A DNA stretch of 64,000 nucleotides from positions 1 to 64,000 of the forward strand of contig CAUDNR010002190.1 of NCBI GenBank assembly GCA_958430865.1, given 5' to 3'. The stretch is from Entrophospora sp. SA101 (taxonomy: Eukaryota > Glomeromycota > Glomeromycetes > Entrophosporales > Entrophosporaceae). The translations under genes were made by a program, and so were the position numbers. Positions within the stretch are counted from its first letter, which is position 1, and every line of letters begins with the position of its first letter. Shown here piece after piece: positions 8,037 to 20,246 of this stretch. The notes under the pieces are model-generated. The model did no database searches, was not told where the DNA came from, and saw only the letters and a program-made list of their open reading frames with translations.

Positions 8037-11000
8037 ATGAGCAACAGTAATAATAATAATAAGAGAGAAATGTGCAAAAAATTTTTACTTATTTTCTACA
8101 TTACATTTTATGTGATTAATTATTATATATTTGTTCAAGTTGAAGCGGCAACCCCTACTAGTGAAGCGTCTCAAAGCACAAATACACCTTCGATTCAATC
8201 ATCAATATCAAATAATGTTAAATATAATTCTTACAATAATGATCATCAAATCAATGGTATGTTAAAATAAATAAATAATGAATTGGTTGACTCATTGATA
8301 CATTAAATGATTAATTCTAAGCCCTCACCATCTATTCCATTTTTACATTTGGATAGCTGATGAATTATATCAAACAGCATCGACACTACTATATTCAATA
8401 AAGGGATTATTATCATCAAGAGAAAAAACATATACTACTACTAACATTAGCGATGACAATTCAGATCTTAATATTTTCAATATTTTCTACAAGTATTTTT
8501 CTAAAACCATTTATTTTATATTTAAAATAAATCTACCACAATCATCACCATCTTTAGAATTTCAAAATATGGGAAAGCAACTAGCAACCAATAATATAAT
8601 AAAAGAATTATTAAAAGTCATAGAACTATTATTAGAAAAAGCTGCTTTTGAGTTTGGCCATGATGATGCTTTGTATACTTTGGCAGACATGAACTTTGCA
8701 AGTGTTTCTTTACTTTTTTTTACTTGAGTAATTCATGATAAAATATTTAACAACTTTATTTTTTTATTAGTATGGAAAATATACATATCCTCGTAATCTT
8801 ACAGCAGCTTTTAATTATTATCAAGAATTAGCAAATAGATCTGGTAATTCAACTGCCCAACAAATGATTGGTTTTATGTATGCAACTGGAATTGATGATG
8901 TGGTTGAAAGAGATCAAGTAAAGGTATTGTGTATATTTGTGTCGAAATTTATTGGTTTGAAAAGATTTTTAGGATATCAACAGATACATATATAGCTTAC
9001 ATTTATAATCACAATATCTCCTTTATAATTAATCGATCAGGCATTATTGTACCATAAATTTGCCGCATCTGGTCACGATACTGCTGCTGAAATGACTTTG
9101 GCATATCGTTATTTAATGGGAATTGGCGTACCAAAAAGTTGTGAAGATTCTTTGTTTTATTATAAACGTGTTGCTGACAAAGGTAAACTTTCAATTAATT
9201 ATATAGTAAAGGAAGATAATTTATACAAATTAAAATCACAATAATCGACATTATCTACCCATTTTTATAGCTATTGAATATTATAAATCAGGACCAATTG
9301 GTGGTCGTCAACTTCCTCCAAAAAAAATTAGATTATATGACGAGAATGGTGGTATTTATGGATATGGCGCAAGTGCTAGTTCACCTTCTAAATTAATTAA
9401 TCAACCTGTTTGGGATGATATTTTAGAATATTATCAATACATGGCCAATAAAGGTGATATCAATGCTCAGGTAATTTCAATCAATCTATTTATAAAAAAA
9501 TATATTAGTGTAAATGATCAATATATATATATTTATACAACAGATAGGTTTAGGCCAATTATTTTATCAAGGAACTAGAAGTATTTCTCAAAATTTTGAA
9601 TTGGCATTAAAATATTTAAAACTTGCTGCAAATCAATATTGGAAGTCATCATCATCGTCGTCGTCAGGTGCTTCAATGTTAAATGATCCAATCTTATCAT
9701 ATTCATTATCTTCACCAACATCATCTCCTCCTACAACTAATCTAGAAGTTGTCCAAGCAGCTGGTCAAGCAGCTGGAATATTAGGTCAAATGTATTTGAG
9801 AGGTGAAGGCGTTGAACAAAATAATCGAACCGCCTTGAAATGGTTTCTTAGAGGTGTTAAACTTTCTAATCCTACTGCACTAAACGGACTTGGTTTGATG
9901 CATATGAACGGTGTTGAAGTTCAAAAGGTATAGTTTGATTTTTAAAAAAGAAAAAATAACGATTATATTAATTAATTCATTTCTAATTATGTTAGAGTTA
10001 TGAAAATGCAATGAATTTGTTTAAACTCGCAGCCAAATTAGATTATCCTGATGCTTCGGCTAATTTGGGCTTAATATTTTGTACTTGTCAACGTATATTT
10101 AACTAATTTCAATATTACTTTTTCAAATAAATACTTATTAATTATTTTATTTTTAATTTTTCAAGTTCAAAAAGGAGAATTCAAATTAGCATATGATTGC
10201 TTCCAAGAGGCGGCAGATCAATCAAATCATCTACTTGCCGTTTATTATTTAGCTGAATTGTCTACAAATGGTTTCGGTACTAATCCATCTTGTTCAACGG
10301 CCGTGACTGTAATTATCATGAATAAATTTTTTTGTTTAAAAAAAATTTTTTATATTCACTATTATTTTTTTTAGTTGTATAAAAAGGTTGTAGAAAATGG
10401 TGACTGGTTGTATTCAACGTTTCCTGAAGCTTATAAAGCATATTTATCTGGTGATAAAGAAAGTGCATTTATTCATTATTTATTAGCATCTGAAAGAGGA
10501 TATGAAATTGCACAATCAAATGTTGCTTGGCTACTAGATAGGGGTTTGTTTTTTGTCATTAGCTTATTTTTTTTTTGTTGTTTTTTTTTTTTAAAAAAAT
10601 TTTTTAATTTTAATTCAATCAACATAAAAGACAAGTCAATGTGGTGGTATCTGCCACAAATAAATTCAAAAATCAATGATCCTGTTCAAGAACGATTAGC
10701 TTTAATTTACTGGACAAGATCTGCAAATCAAGGAAATATTGATGCAAGAGTAAAAATGGGCGACTATTATTTTAAAGGTTTAGGAACTGAAGTTGATTTT
10801 GTTAAAGCTGCCACTTGTTATCAAATAGCTGCTGAAGTTCAATTTAGTGCTATGGCCATGTGGAACCTTGGTTGGATGTATGAAAATGGAATTGGTGTTT
10901 TTAAGGTACTAGGAGCTTCTTTCTTAAAAGTAAACAATAAGCAAAAATAAAAATATAATTAACAAAATAATAAATTTAGGATTTTCATCTTGCTAAAAAA

Positions 11001-11648
11001 TGGTATGATCGATCATTAGCAACAAATCCCGATGGTTATTTACCAACAACATTATCTTTAATCAATTTACATATTAAAAGATTATGGGAATATTTTAGTG
11101 GTAATAATAATAATGTTAATAACAATAAAATAATAGACAAGGAAGACAATACCAATAATAAAAACAATGATAATGATAACAATAACGAAATTGTTGACAA
11201 TGGCCAAAAAATAGGAAAAACATCAAATAATAAAGAAAAAAAGGATGATGAAACAGATAACGGTGGTAATAATAATTCAATTGAAACAATCTTCCTCTCT
11301 TCTCCTCATTTACCAATTGCTTCTCCTTCTTCTTCATTGACTTCTACCAACGACAATTCTAATCCTAATAATGATATAAAACATACTCGTAAAGATTGGG
11401 ATCTTATTGGACCAGAAGGCGAAAAATTAATAGAAAAATATAAAGCACATAGATATGGCGGTGATGATGATGATTTTGATGAATCGCCATTTTCTTCTTT
11501 TGCTACAGAAGAAGAAGATGATGACGATTTACTTATTTCATTAGACATATTTATTATATTATTTTGCTGTTTCTTCCTTGCATGGTTAATTTATTTTAGA
11601 CAATTAAGAAATCATGCTATTAATGACAACAACAATAATATTCAATGA
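8037..11648 (+). CDS. SEL1L/HRD3-type ERAD adaptor, copy 1
   Basis: Product is the ER-membrane partner of the HRD1 ubiquitin ligase, which presents misfolded luminal proteins for ER-associated degradation. Exons by splice sites and frame: 8037-8256, 8357-8697, 8771-8923, 9041-9182, 9271-9470, 9544-9927, 9996-10080 (end could be 10092), 10166-10308, 10375-10543, 10631-10905, 10980-11648; about 926 aa. Residues ~14-33 form a signal-like hydrophobic helix. Sel1 repeats fill most of the luminal part (e.g. AAGILGQMYLRGEGVEQNN, KMGDYYFKGLGTEVDF, WNLGWMYENGIGV), in the order and with linkers such as YLLASERGYEIAQSN known from SEL1L. An Asn/Asp-rich insert, then an acidic stretch, precede a membrane helix at ~888-910 and a short cytosolic tail. 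Intron 2 begins GC and intron 9 is a stop-free multiple of three. Four full copies are in the window. Confidence 0.92.
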
Positions 11649-11778
11649 AGAGATGGAATACCAGCAGGCGGTAATGCAAATAGTTATTAATGAAAATGGA
11701 AATATAATAGGAGGGGTTGGTGGTGAAGATGAGATTACTTTTGGTAGAAGATATGACTATGTCGATGATAAATGGTGA
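11649..11778 (+). pseudogene. apparent former C-terminal extension of SEL1L, copy 1
   Basis: Directly after the TGA, the same frame reads RDGIPAGGNAN. A neighbouring frame then reads IVINENGNIIGGVGG followed by EDEITFGRRYDYVDDKW and a TGA at 11776-11778. The composition is protein-like, not random AT-rich. It suggests a longer original tail, now separated by a stop and one frame change, or a sequence error. Confidence 0.4.
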
Positions 11779-12439
11779 TGACTCTACGCACAAAGACTTG
11801 TATGGGAAAATATTAGAGGCTTTAATAATATTTTTCACCGCTAAATTTATACAGTTTTTACCTTTAATTAATTATAATAAATCCTTTTTGTTTATTTAAA
11901 CGATTATTATATATTTTCTCTTAAGGAGTGGCGTAACACGATAATTTTTAATAACAATACCATTAATCTAAGAAAGAAAGACCTTGACAGTTTAAGAAAA
12001 AGGTTTATAAGTGTAATTGTGATGTTACGACAGTGAAAATCATGCCATTGTGTAGCTTAGGTTCTATGTATGGGCAATTGGACAATAGAAACAGGCCCAT
12101 TAGGTAGTCGGTCAACTATCTAGATCAAATATATAAGTCTCATACGGAAGCTCCAGGAATATGTGGTTAGGGACCTCTCTGACCAAAATTGAGTTTTTTG
12201 CATAATATATATCTATATTATAAGGATTACAACGGTGAGAAAATCAGACCATGTTTTCTTGGCACAATAGTGAGATAGATGCAAGACTTTAAAAATTTAA
12301 TATAAATATCAAAAAACATGTTTTATGTTCCTAACCACATTTTGCCTCCTAAACGTCAAAATAGTCATTTAAAAAAAATGCAAGAGACAAAATTTTAATG
12401 TTTTTGATAATAATAAACTTTTAGGTCCTGATGTAAATA
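11779..12439. other. non-coding stretch downstream of SEL1L, copy 1
   Basis: Probable 3' untranslated region and spacer. No gene or clear repeat seen. Copy 3 leaves the block here, at 11882. Confidence 0.5.
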
Positions 12440-13440
12440 TATATGATTTCCTTGGACGAAATAATAATTGGTAAATCATCATCTGACAATGAATCAAATG
12501 ATGAAATTTGGTATGATGAGAATGATTTTGACCTTCAATTTTTTGAAAAACGATGGCAGCAAGTCCTATTCAAAAATATCTTCTGTTATATTGGTAATTA
12601 CGATTAGCAATTGACACCATTTTTTCCAAAAAAAAGATTCTCTAGATGATATTGTGGTTGATAGCAATGATAATGATGACCATATGTATAGAAAGTGGTG
12701 AAATCGATTTAATTAAAAAGTTTGAGGACGTTTTGTCAACATTATCAGTTCTAGAGAAAGATAAAAATAATGATTCTGGTGATAAAATACGCTTCCAAAC
12801 AATGCGCCAATCTTTTAGATTACGCATTAAAGATTATGGTGCACATAATGCAAGCAAAATAATTGCAGAGCATATTGGTGCAAAACCTTGATGTGCTTGT
12901 TTGATTCGGACATGGTCTAATTAATTTCTAAAGGATGGGCGATATACTTCCAATTTCAAGAAGATGGAAACACCAAAAATCAAAAGTTTAATGTATGGTG
13001 AAAACCTTCATGGATTACTCGTGGAATACCTTTGGTCAAAAAGTGTATTAAAGATTTTAAAAAATACATGAAGAAGAAATATTCCCTTCAATTGAAATTG
13101 AAGAAAAAAAAAATAAGTGAACCAATTGTACATGTGTGGCTGGGAAAACTTGGATGTAATCACCAGAAAATTCGTAAAGATATCTACTTGGATTAATCAT
13201 CAATATCAGTGATTTGTTGACGAAAGGAAGGTATTTATTTATTCATTCTTATCTTTACAGATTCAAAACAAGGCATTTCCTTTCCAGGCGCAGTTGGCAG
13301 TTTTTGCATTTGACAATACAATCAGTCATTCATGTTTTGCTAGTGATGTTTTGATTGCTACCCGAATGAAGCTCGGGCCTAGTAGTGATAAATATACTTT
13401 TAGGGATGACATATTACCTATATAGTAATATTACATTTAG
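12440..13440 (+). pseudogene. degenerate DDE-type transposase, copy 1
   Basis: Fragments in shifting frames. 12465-12580 is an acidic N-terminal piece. Near 12860 it reads DYGAHNASKIIAEHIGAKP. Near 13118 it reads ISEPIVHVWLGKLGCN then IRKDIYLD, like the HTH/linker of large fungal DDE transposases. Near 13300 it reads AVFAFDNTISHSCFASDVLI then RMKLGPSSDK, which resembles the FDN...H...F...DAL...RMNLGPGG catalytic block of that family. Many stops and frameshifts rule out activity. Family assignment is from remembered motif pattern and is tentative. Confidence 0.55.
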
Positions 13441-13748
13441 AAGATGGAAGGCCATAATAAAATATAGAAGTACTTTTGGCCAACTGACAGAAGAATTTCC
13501 CGAACACAGTCAAAGCTCGTTAAATTCATATTCGACAAATTCATAATCGCCTAAATTCAATAACTAATGCCAGTTATATTAAATTACACTCTATAATTTC
13601 ATAATCATAATGAAATTTCGATAATCGATAAAATCATAATTCTCTTACTTTTATTATAGGCTGTCTAATGTTGTTGTTTGACGAAATGTTGCCAAATTTG
13701 CAGCCGTCAAGTCAAAAATGACGTAAGTAAAATTGCTTCAAAGGCTTG

Positions 13749-13917
13749 TTATCAGTAGGTCCGACGTATTACTGGCAGAAATAAATTTTTTTTCTTTAAT
13801 CCAAATATATTCTTATTATTAAACAATAAAAGTGACTGTATCACATGATTATAATATAAAGTTGCAAAAATAAGTTTATTTATTTCTGCCAGTGATTACA
13901 TAGGACCTGCCTGATAA
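13749..13917. mobile_element. 169 bp MITE with long inverted repeats, copy 1
   Basis: The ends TTATCAGTAGGTCC and GGACCTGCCTGATAA, continued by ACTGGCAGAAATAAA and its complement TTTATTTCTGCCAGT, give ~37 bp imperfect terminal inverted repeats around a short AT-rich core. Non-coding and mariner-like in style. Confidence 0.7.
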
Positions 13918-14849
13918 TAAAATATAAAAAGCTTACAAAAAAATGTATATAATATATTCCGAGTCTCTTCAATTTTATATTTTTATATTTTTCTTGTCCA
14001 ATCTCTCAGTCGTACTAAATTTTTCTTTTAACACAATTACATACTCATTTATTACTAAACTCGAACATTTCTTATATCAAGTATTTTAGGTTCCAGGATC
14101 ACTAATTTTAGTGTAGACCAACATAATTATTATGATCAAGTTACCTTGCAATAATAAACCTTTATTGACTAACTTTGAATAGGGAATAACTTTGGGTCCA
14201 AGCAGAGAAAAATAAAACTCTGATAAAATCATTATTTTTGTTAAATAAAGTTATTTATTAAAAATAAAAACGTTGTCTTTATTTTCTTTGTTTAAAGCAC
14301 TTTGATAAAAGGGAACAGGCGTAGTTCCTTGGTAAAGGATAACAATTGTGGAGCTTTGGCAAAGAGCCACGTTTTATTTGCAAGCAAGGTTAGGACTAAT
14401 GTTGATTAACTAGTAAGTGTTAATGAAGCGTCGTCCAATAGTTAATTGAAAACACTGGTAATATTATTGTAATCGTAAACATAAGGCTGTTAAACAAGAT
14501 ATTTAAAGTAAATTTGGAAACCAATTAATTGACAAGCACCAAATTATTTGCAATTAACAAACAAGAGTAGCCCAAAAGTAAGCCATAATCAGCCATGCTT
14601 GTTAAATAATCGTATTAATCAAAGCAAAATATCACCATTTAACAAGAATAAAAATGTAAAAAGTTTATTATTTAAGAAATGAAATAAAAAGATAAATAAT
14701 TATAATGAATAAATTTATAGTGGAGATTAAATTGGTCATTCATCGATTCTTTTGTTAACTATTATTACTAGAATGCTTCTTAAATAATTATAATTAAAAA
14801 ATATTGTAATATTTCAAATTAATTGATTTTATTCACATTTGTTAACATT
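13918..14849. other. non-coding stretch between MITE and kinase, copy 1
   Basis: No gene seen. An imperfect hairpin (GTGGAGCTTTGGCAAAGAGC and CCAC) lies near 14348-14371. The rest is plain AT-rich spacer. Confidence 0.5.
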
Positions 14850-16081
14850 TTAGAGAAAAGAGTTACAATCAAGATTATTTAATGTACTATTAATTGTATA
14901 ACTTCTTAAGCTTTTAGATTTAGCAATCTCTTCATCTAATATTCTACTTTTATGATATGCATCTGGATGTGATTTGTGTACTTGTTGCGAATCATCACCA
15001 TCACCACCACTACTAGTACTACTACTAATACTATCATTGATATCATTATCATCATTATTTCCTTATCTTATTAATAGAAAATCTAACCAGCTCTAGAATA
15101 GTTGGTCTTTTTGATGGATCCACATCCCAACACCTCTGCATAATTTGTGCATAATCATCAGGAATTCCCAGTAATATTGGTGGCTGTAAACCTGCACATA
15201 TATTAAGCATTAAATGATGATTGTGAGCTCTATCATCAAATGGTGGATGACCTGCAAATATTTTCCACATTAACATCCCAACACTATAGATATCAGTTTC
15301 TTTGGTGTTATTTTTGCCTCTAAATAATTCGGGTGCAACATATGATACAATTCCATAGACTTTATCTGATGATTTTTCATCAACTGGTCCACATAACCCC
15401 AAATCTGTAATATAACAATAACCTCCTTGCAATAATAAATTACTACTATGTAAATCACAATGGATTAAATCTTTTTTATGTATATCATTTAATGCAAAAC
15501 ATAAATAATAAAATATTGTATTTCTGGCTTTTAATGTTAAATTTAAATAATTTTTTTGCAAGTATTCCCTTAAATTTCCTACTGGAAAATGAGTTAAATT
15601 ATTGCATAATTTCCATTACCTGGAAATTTAGTCATACAATAGCAATCAACTATCATTGATGATCTAATTTTACAATAATTCCACTGCCTGAAATAAATAA
15701 TAAAATCAATTAATATTATATAATATAGTATTGTTTTAAATGAAAACTACCAACAAACCTCATCAAAAAAGGCTTTTCCTGTATCACTTGGATTGTTTAA
15801 ACTTTTTAATACTACATATTGGGCACCATTATAACTAAACCCCTTTGTATTTTCGTCGTAATCATCAATACTTCCTCTTGTCCATGTAGCAGTATAAATC
15901 GAACTAAATACACCTTCTGTTAACTTTGTCACTTTTTAAATTGCTCAAAAGGTATCCATTCTAAAATATAAGTTGGTAGAGATGATTTCATTTGAGATTG
16001 TTGGATAAAATCATCAATTATGTTATTTCCAGATGTCCAAGTGGTGAAAAGACTCTGTAATTGTAAACTAATACAACCTTC
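14850..16081 (-). pseudogene. tyrosine-kinase-like protein kinase, frameshifted and 5'-truncated, copy 1
   Basis: A serine/threonine or tyrosine kinase of the TKL type expanded in arbuscular mycorrhizal fungi. Exon 1 (15759-16081) gives LPTYILEWIPFEQF, then the P-loop LTEGVFSSIYTATW and the lysine motif VVLKSLNN. The intron is 15684-15758. Exon 2 has IHCDLHSSNLLL (catalytic loop), DLGLCGPV (DFG equivalent), VAPELF (APE), DIYSVGMLMWKIFAGHPPF and RCWDVDPSKRPT. The frame breaks three times at short homopolymers: A5 after EQF, T3 at 15595-15604, and A3 after the NKIRK codons. Beyond the last break the tail HPDAYHKSRILDEEIAKSK is intact and ends at 14850. The 5' end runs into the N gap. It is either a pseudogene or a gene with uncorrected indel errors. 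Confidence 0.75.
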
Positions 16082-16091
16082 NNNNNNNNNN
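16082..16091. other. assembly gap (10 N)
   Basis: Ten N. The two sides are inverted copies of one block, so the order and orientation across it are uncertain. Confidence 0.99.
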
Positions 16092-16168
16092 AATAAGTGA
16101 ACCAATTGTACATGTGTGGCTGGGAAAACTTGGATGTAATCACCAGAAAATTCGTAAAGATATCTACT
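16092..16168 (+). pseudogene. 77 bp displaced piece of the DDE transposase relic
   Basis: Identical to 13112-13188 on the same strand (ISEPIVHVWLGKLG region). At 16165-16168 (TACT, shared by both sources) the sequence switches to the reverse strand of the kinase intron (15727 downwards). Confidence 0.85.
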
Positions 16169-17045
16169 ATATTATATAATATTAATTGATTTTATTATTT
16201 ATTTCAGGCAGTGGAATTATTGTAAAATTAGATCATCAATGATAGTTGATTGCTATTGTATGACTAAATTTCCAGGTAATGGAAATTATGCAATAATTTA
16301 ACTCATTTTCCAGTAGGAAATTTAAGGGAATACTTGCAAAAAAATTATTTAAATTTAACATTAAAAGCCAGAAATACAATATTTTATTATTTATGTTTTG
16401 CATTAAATGATATACATAAAAAAGATTTAATCCATTGTGATTTACATAGTAGTAATTTATTATTGCAAGGAGGTTATTGTTATATTACAGATTTGGGGTT
16501 ATGTGGACCAGTTGATGAAAAATCATCAGATAAAGTCTATGGAATTGTATCATATGTTGCACCCGAATTATTTAGAGGCAAAAATAACACCAAAGAAACT
16601 GATATCTATAGTGTTGGGATGTTAATGTGGAAAATATTTGCAGGTCATCCACCATTTGATGATAGAGCTCACAATCATCATTTAATGCTTAATATATGTG
16701 CAGGTTTACAGCCACCAATATTACTGGGAATTCCTGATGATTATGCACAAATTATGCAGAGGTGTTGGGATGTGGATCCATCAAAAAGACCAACTATTCT
16801 AGAGCTGGTTAGATTTTCTATTAATAAGATAAGGAAATAATGATGATAATGATATCAATGATAGTATTAGTAGTAGTACTAGTAGTGGTGGTGATGGTGA
16901 TGATTCGCAACAAGTACACAAATCACATCCAGATGCATATCATAAAAGTAGAATATTAGATGAAGAGATTGCTAAATCTAAAAGCTTAAGAAGTTATACA
17001 ATTAATAGTACATTAAATAATCTTGATTGTAACTCTTTTCTCTAA
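16168..17045 (+). pseudogene. tyrosine-kinase-like kinase, 3' part, copy 2
   Basis: Reverse copy of 14850-15727. It starts inside the intron; exon 2 begins at 16212. It keeps the catalytic loop HCDLHSSN, DLG and APE motifs. The T3 frameshift (16291-16300) and the A3 frameshift after NKIRK are the same as in copy 1, so both copies carry identical lesions. Exon 1 is absent. Confidence 0.75.
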
Positions 17046-17977
17046 AATGTTAACAAATGTGAATAAAATCAATTAATTTGAAATATTACAATATTTTTTA
17101 ATTATAATTATTTAAGAAGCATTCTAGTAATAATAGTTAACAAAAGAATCGATGAATGACCAATTTAATCTCCACTATAAATTTATTCATTATAATTATT
17201 TATCTTTTTATTTCATTTCTTAAATAATAAACTTTTTACATTTTTATTCTTGTTAAATGGTGATATTTTGCTTTGATTAATACGATTATTTAACAAGCAT
17301 GGCTGATTATGGCTTACTTTTGGGCTACTCTTGTTTGTTAATTGCAAATAATTTGGTGCTTGTCAATTAATTGGTTTCCAAATTTACTTTAAATATCTTG
17401 TTTAACAGCCTTATGTTTACGATTACAATAATATTACCAGTGTTTTCAATTAACTATTGGACGACGCTTCATTAACACTTACTAGTTAATCAACATTAGT
17501 CCTAACCTTGCTTGCAAATAAAACGTGGCTCTTTGCCAAAGCTCCACAATTGTTATCCTTTACCAAGGAACTACGCCTGTTCCCTTTTATCAAAGTGCTT
17601 TAAACAAAGAAAATAAAGACAACGTTTTTATTTTTAATAAATAACTTTATTTAACAAAAATAATGATTTTATCAGAGTTTTATTTTTCTCTGCTTGGACC
17701 CAAAGTTATTCCCTATTCAAAGTTAGTCAATAAAGGTTTATTATTGCAAGGTAACTTGATCATAATAATTATGTTGGTCTACACTAAAATTAGTGATCCT
17801 GGAACCTAAAATACTTGATATAAGAAATGTTCGAGTTTAGTAATAAATGAGTATGTAATTGTGTTAAAAGAAAAATTTAGTACGACTGAGAGATTGGACA
17901 AGAAAAATATAAAAATATAAAATTGAAGAGACTCGGAATATATTATATACATTTTTTTGTAAGCTTTTTATATTTTA
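17046..17977. other. non-coding stretch, copy 2
   Basis: Inverted equivalent of 13918-14849. No gene seen. Confidence 0.5.
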
Positions 17978-18146
17978 TTATCAGGCAGGTCCTATGTAAT
18001 CACTGGCAGAAATAAATAAACTTATTTTTGCAACTTTATATTATAATCATGTGATACAGTCACTTTTATTGTTTAATAATAAGAATATATTTGGATTAAA
18101 GAAAAAAAATTTATTTCTGCCAGTAATACGTCGGACCTACTGATAA
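17978..18146. mobile_element. 169 bp MITE, copy 2
   Basis: Same element as 13749-13917, with TTATCAG...CTGATAA ends and a TGGCAGAAATAAA subterminal block. Confidence 0.7.
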
Positions 18147-18454
18147 CAAGCCTTTGAAGCAATTTTACTTACGTCATTTTTGACTTGACGGCTGCAAATT
18201 TGGCAACATTTCGTCAAACAACAACATTAGACAGCCTATAATAAAAGTAAGAGAATTATGATTTTATCGATTATCGAAATTTCATTATGATTATGAAATT
18301 ATAGAGTGTAATTTAATATAACTGGCATTAGTTATTGAATTTAGGCGATTATGAATTTGTCGAATATGAATTTAACGAGCTTTGACTGTGTTCGGGAAAT
18401 TCTTCTGTCAGTTGGCCAAAAGTACTTCTATATTTTATTATGGCCTTCCATCTT

Positions 18455-19455
18455 CTAAATGTAATATTACTATATAGGTAATATGTCATCCCTAAAAGTA
18501 TATTTATCACTACTAGGCCCGAGCTTCATTCGGGTAGCAATCAAAACATCACTAGCAAAACATGAATGACTGATTGTATTGTCAAATGCAAAAACTGCCA
18601 ACTGCGCCTGGAAAGGAAATGCCTTGTTTTGAATCTGTAAAGATAAGAATGAATAAATAAATACCTTCCTTTCGTCAACAAATCACTGATATTGATGATT
18701 AATCCAAGTAGATATCTTTACGAATTTTCTGGTGATTACATCCAAGTTTTCCCAGCCACACATGTACAATTGGTTCACTTATTTTTTTTTTCTTCAATTT
18801 CAATTGAAGGGAATATTTCTTCTTCATGTATTTTTTAAAATCTTTAATACACTTTTTGACCAAAGGTATTCCACGAGTAATCCATGAAGGTTTTCACCAT
18901 ACATTAAACTTTTGATTTTTGGTGTTTCCATCTTCTTGAAATTGGAAGTATATCGCCCATCCTTTAGAAATTAATTAGACCATGTCCGAATCAAACAAGC
19001 ACATCAAGGTTTTGCACCAATATGCTCTGCAATTATTTTGCTTGCATTATGTGCACCATAATCTTTAATGCGTAATCTAAAAGATTGGCGCATTGTTTGG
19101 AAGCGTATTTTATCACCAGAATCATTATTTTTATCTTTCTCTAGAACTGATAATGTTGACAAAACGTCCTCAAACTTTTTAATTAAATCGATTTCACCAC
19201 TTTCTATACATATGGTCATCATTATCATTGCTATCAACCACAATATCATCTAGAGAATCTTTTTTTTGGAAAAAATGGTGTCAATTGCTAATCGTAATTA
19301 CCAATATAACAGAAGATATTTTTGAATAGGACTTGCTGCCATCGTTTTTCAAAAAATTGAAGGTCAAAATCATTCTCATCATACCAAATTTCATCATTTG
19401 ATTCATTGTCAGATGATGATTTACCAATTATTATTTCGTCCAAGGAAATCATATA
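18455..19455 (-). pseudogene. degenerate DDE-type transposase, copy 2
   Basis: Inverted copy of 12440-13440 with the same stops and frame changes. Confidence 0.55.
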
Positions 19456-20116
19456 TATTTACATCAGGACCTAAAAGTTTATTATTATCAAAAACATTAA
19501 AATTTTGTCTCTTGCATTTTTTTTAAATGACTATTTTGACGTTTAGGAGGCAAAATGTGGTTAGGAACATAAAACATGTTTTTTGATATTTATATTAAAT
19601 TTTTAAAGTCTTGCATCTATCTCACTATTGTGCCAAGAAAACATGGTCTGATTTTCTCACCGTTGTAATCCTTATAATATAGATATATATTATGCAAAAA
19701 ACTCAATTTTGGTCAGAGAGGTCCCTAACCACATATTCCTGGAGCTTCCGTATGAGACTTATATATTTGATCTAGATAGTTGACCGACTACCTAATGGGC
19801 CTGTTTCTATTGTCCAATTGCCCATACATAGAACCTAAGCTACACAATGGCATGATTTTCACTGTCGTAACATCACAATTACACTTATAAACCTTTTTCT
19901 TAAACTGTCAAGGTCTTTCTTTCTTAGATTAATGGTATTGTTATTAAAAATTATCGTGTTACGCCACTCCTTAAGAGAAAATATATAATAATCGTTTAAA
20001 TAAACAAAAAGGATTTATTATAATTAATTAAAGGTAAAAACTGTATAAATTTAGCGGTGAAAAATATTATTAAAGCCTCTAATATTTTCCCATACAAGTC
20101 TTTGTGCGTAGAGTCA
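19456..20116. other. non-coding stretch downstream of SEL1L, copy 2
   Basis: Inverted equivalent of 11779-12439. Nothing recognised. Confidence 0.5.
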
Positions 20117-20246
20117 TCACCATTTATCATCGACATAGTCATATCTTCTACCAAAAGTAATCTCATCTTCACCACCAACCCCTCCTATTATATTTCCATT
20201 TTCATTAATAACTATTTGCATTACCGCCTGCTGGTATTCCATCTCT

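Noticed and set aside
10544..10630. Poly-T/poly-A segment as part of the SEL1L coding sequence
   Set aside because: The ends match splice consensus (GTTTGT...AG) and the Sel1 alignment is continuous without it. It is treated as an intron.
11306..11548. 80-codon frame antisense to the SEL1L last exon, and similar serine-rich shadow frames
   Set aside because: It is the complement of the Asp/Asn-rich codons of the real exon. It has no independent support.
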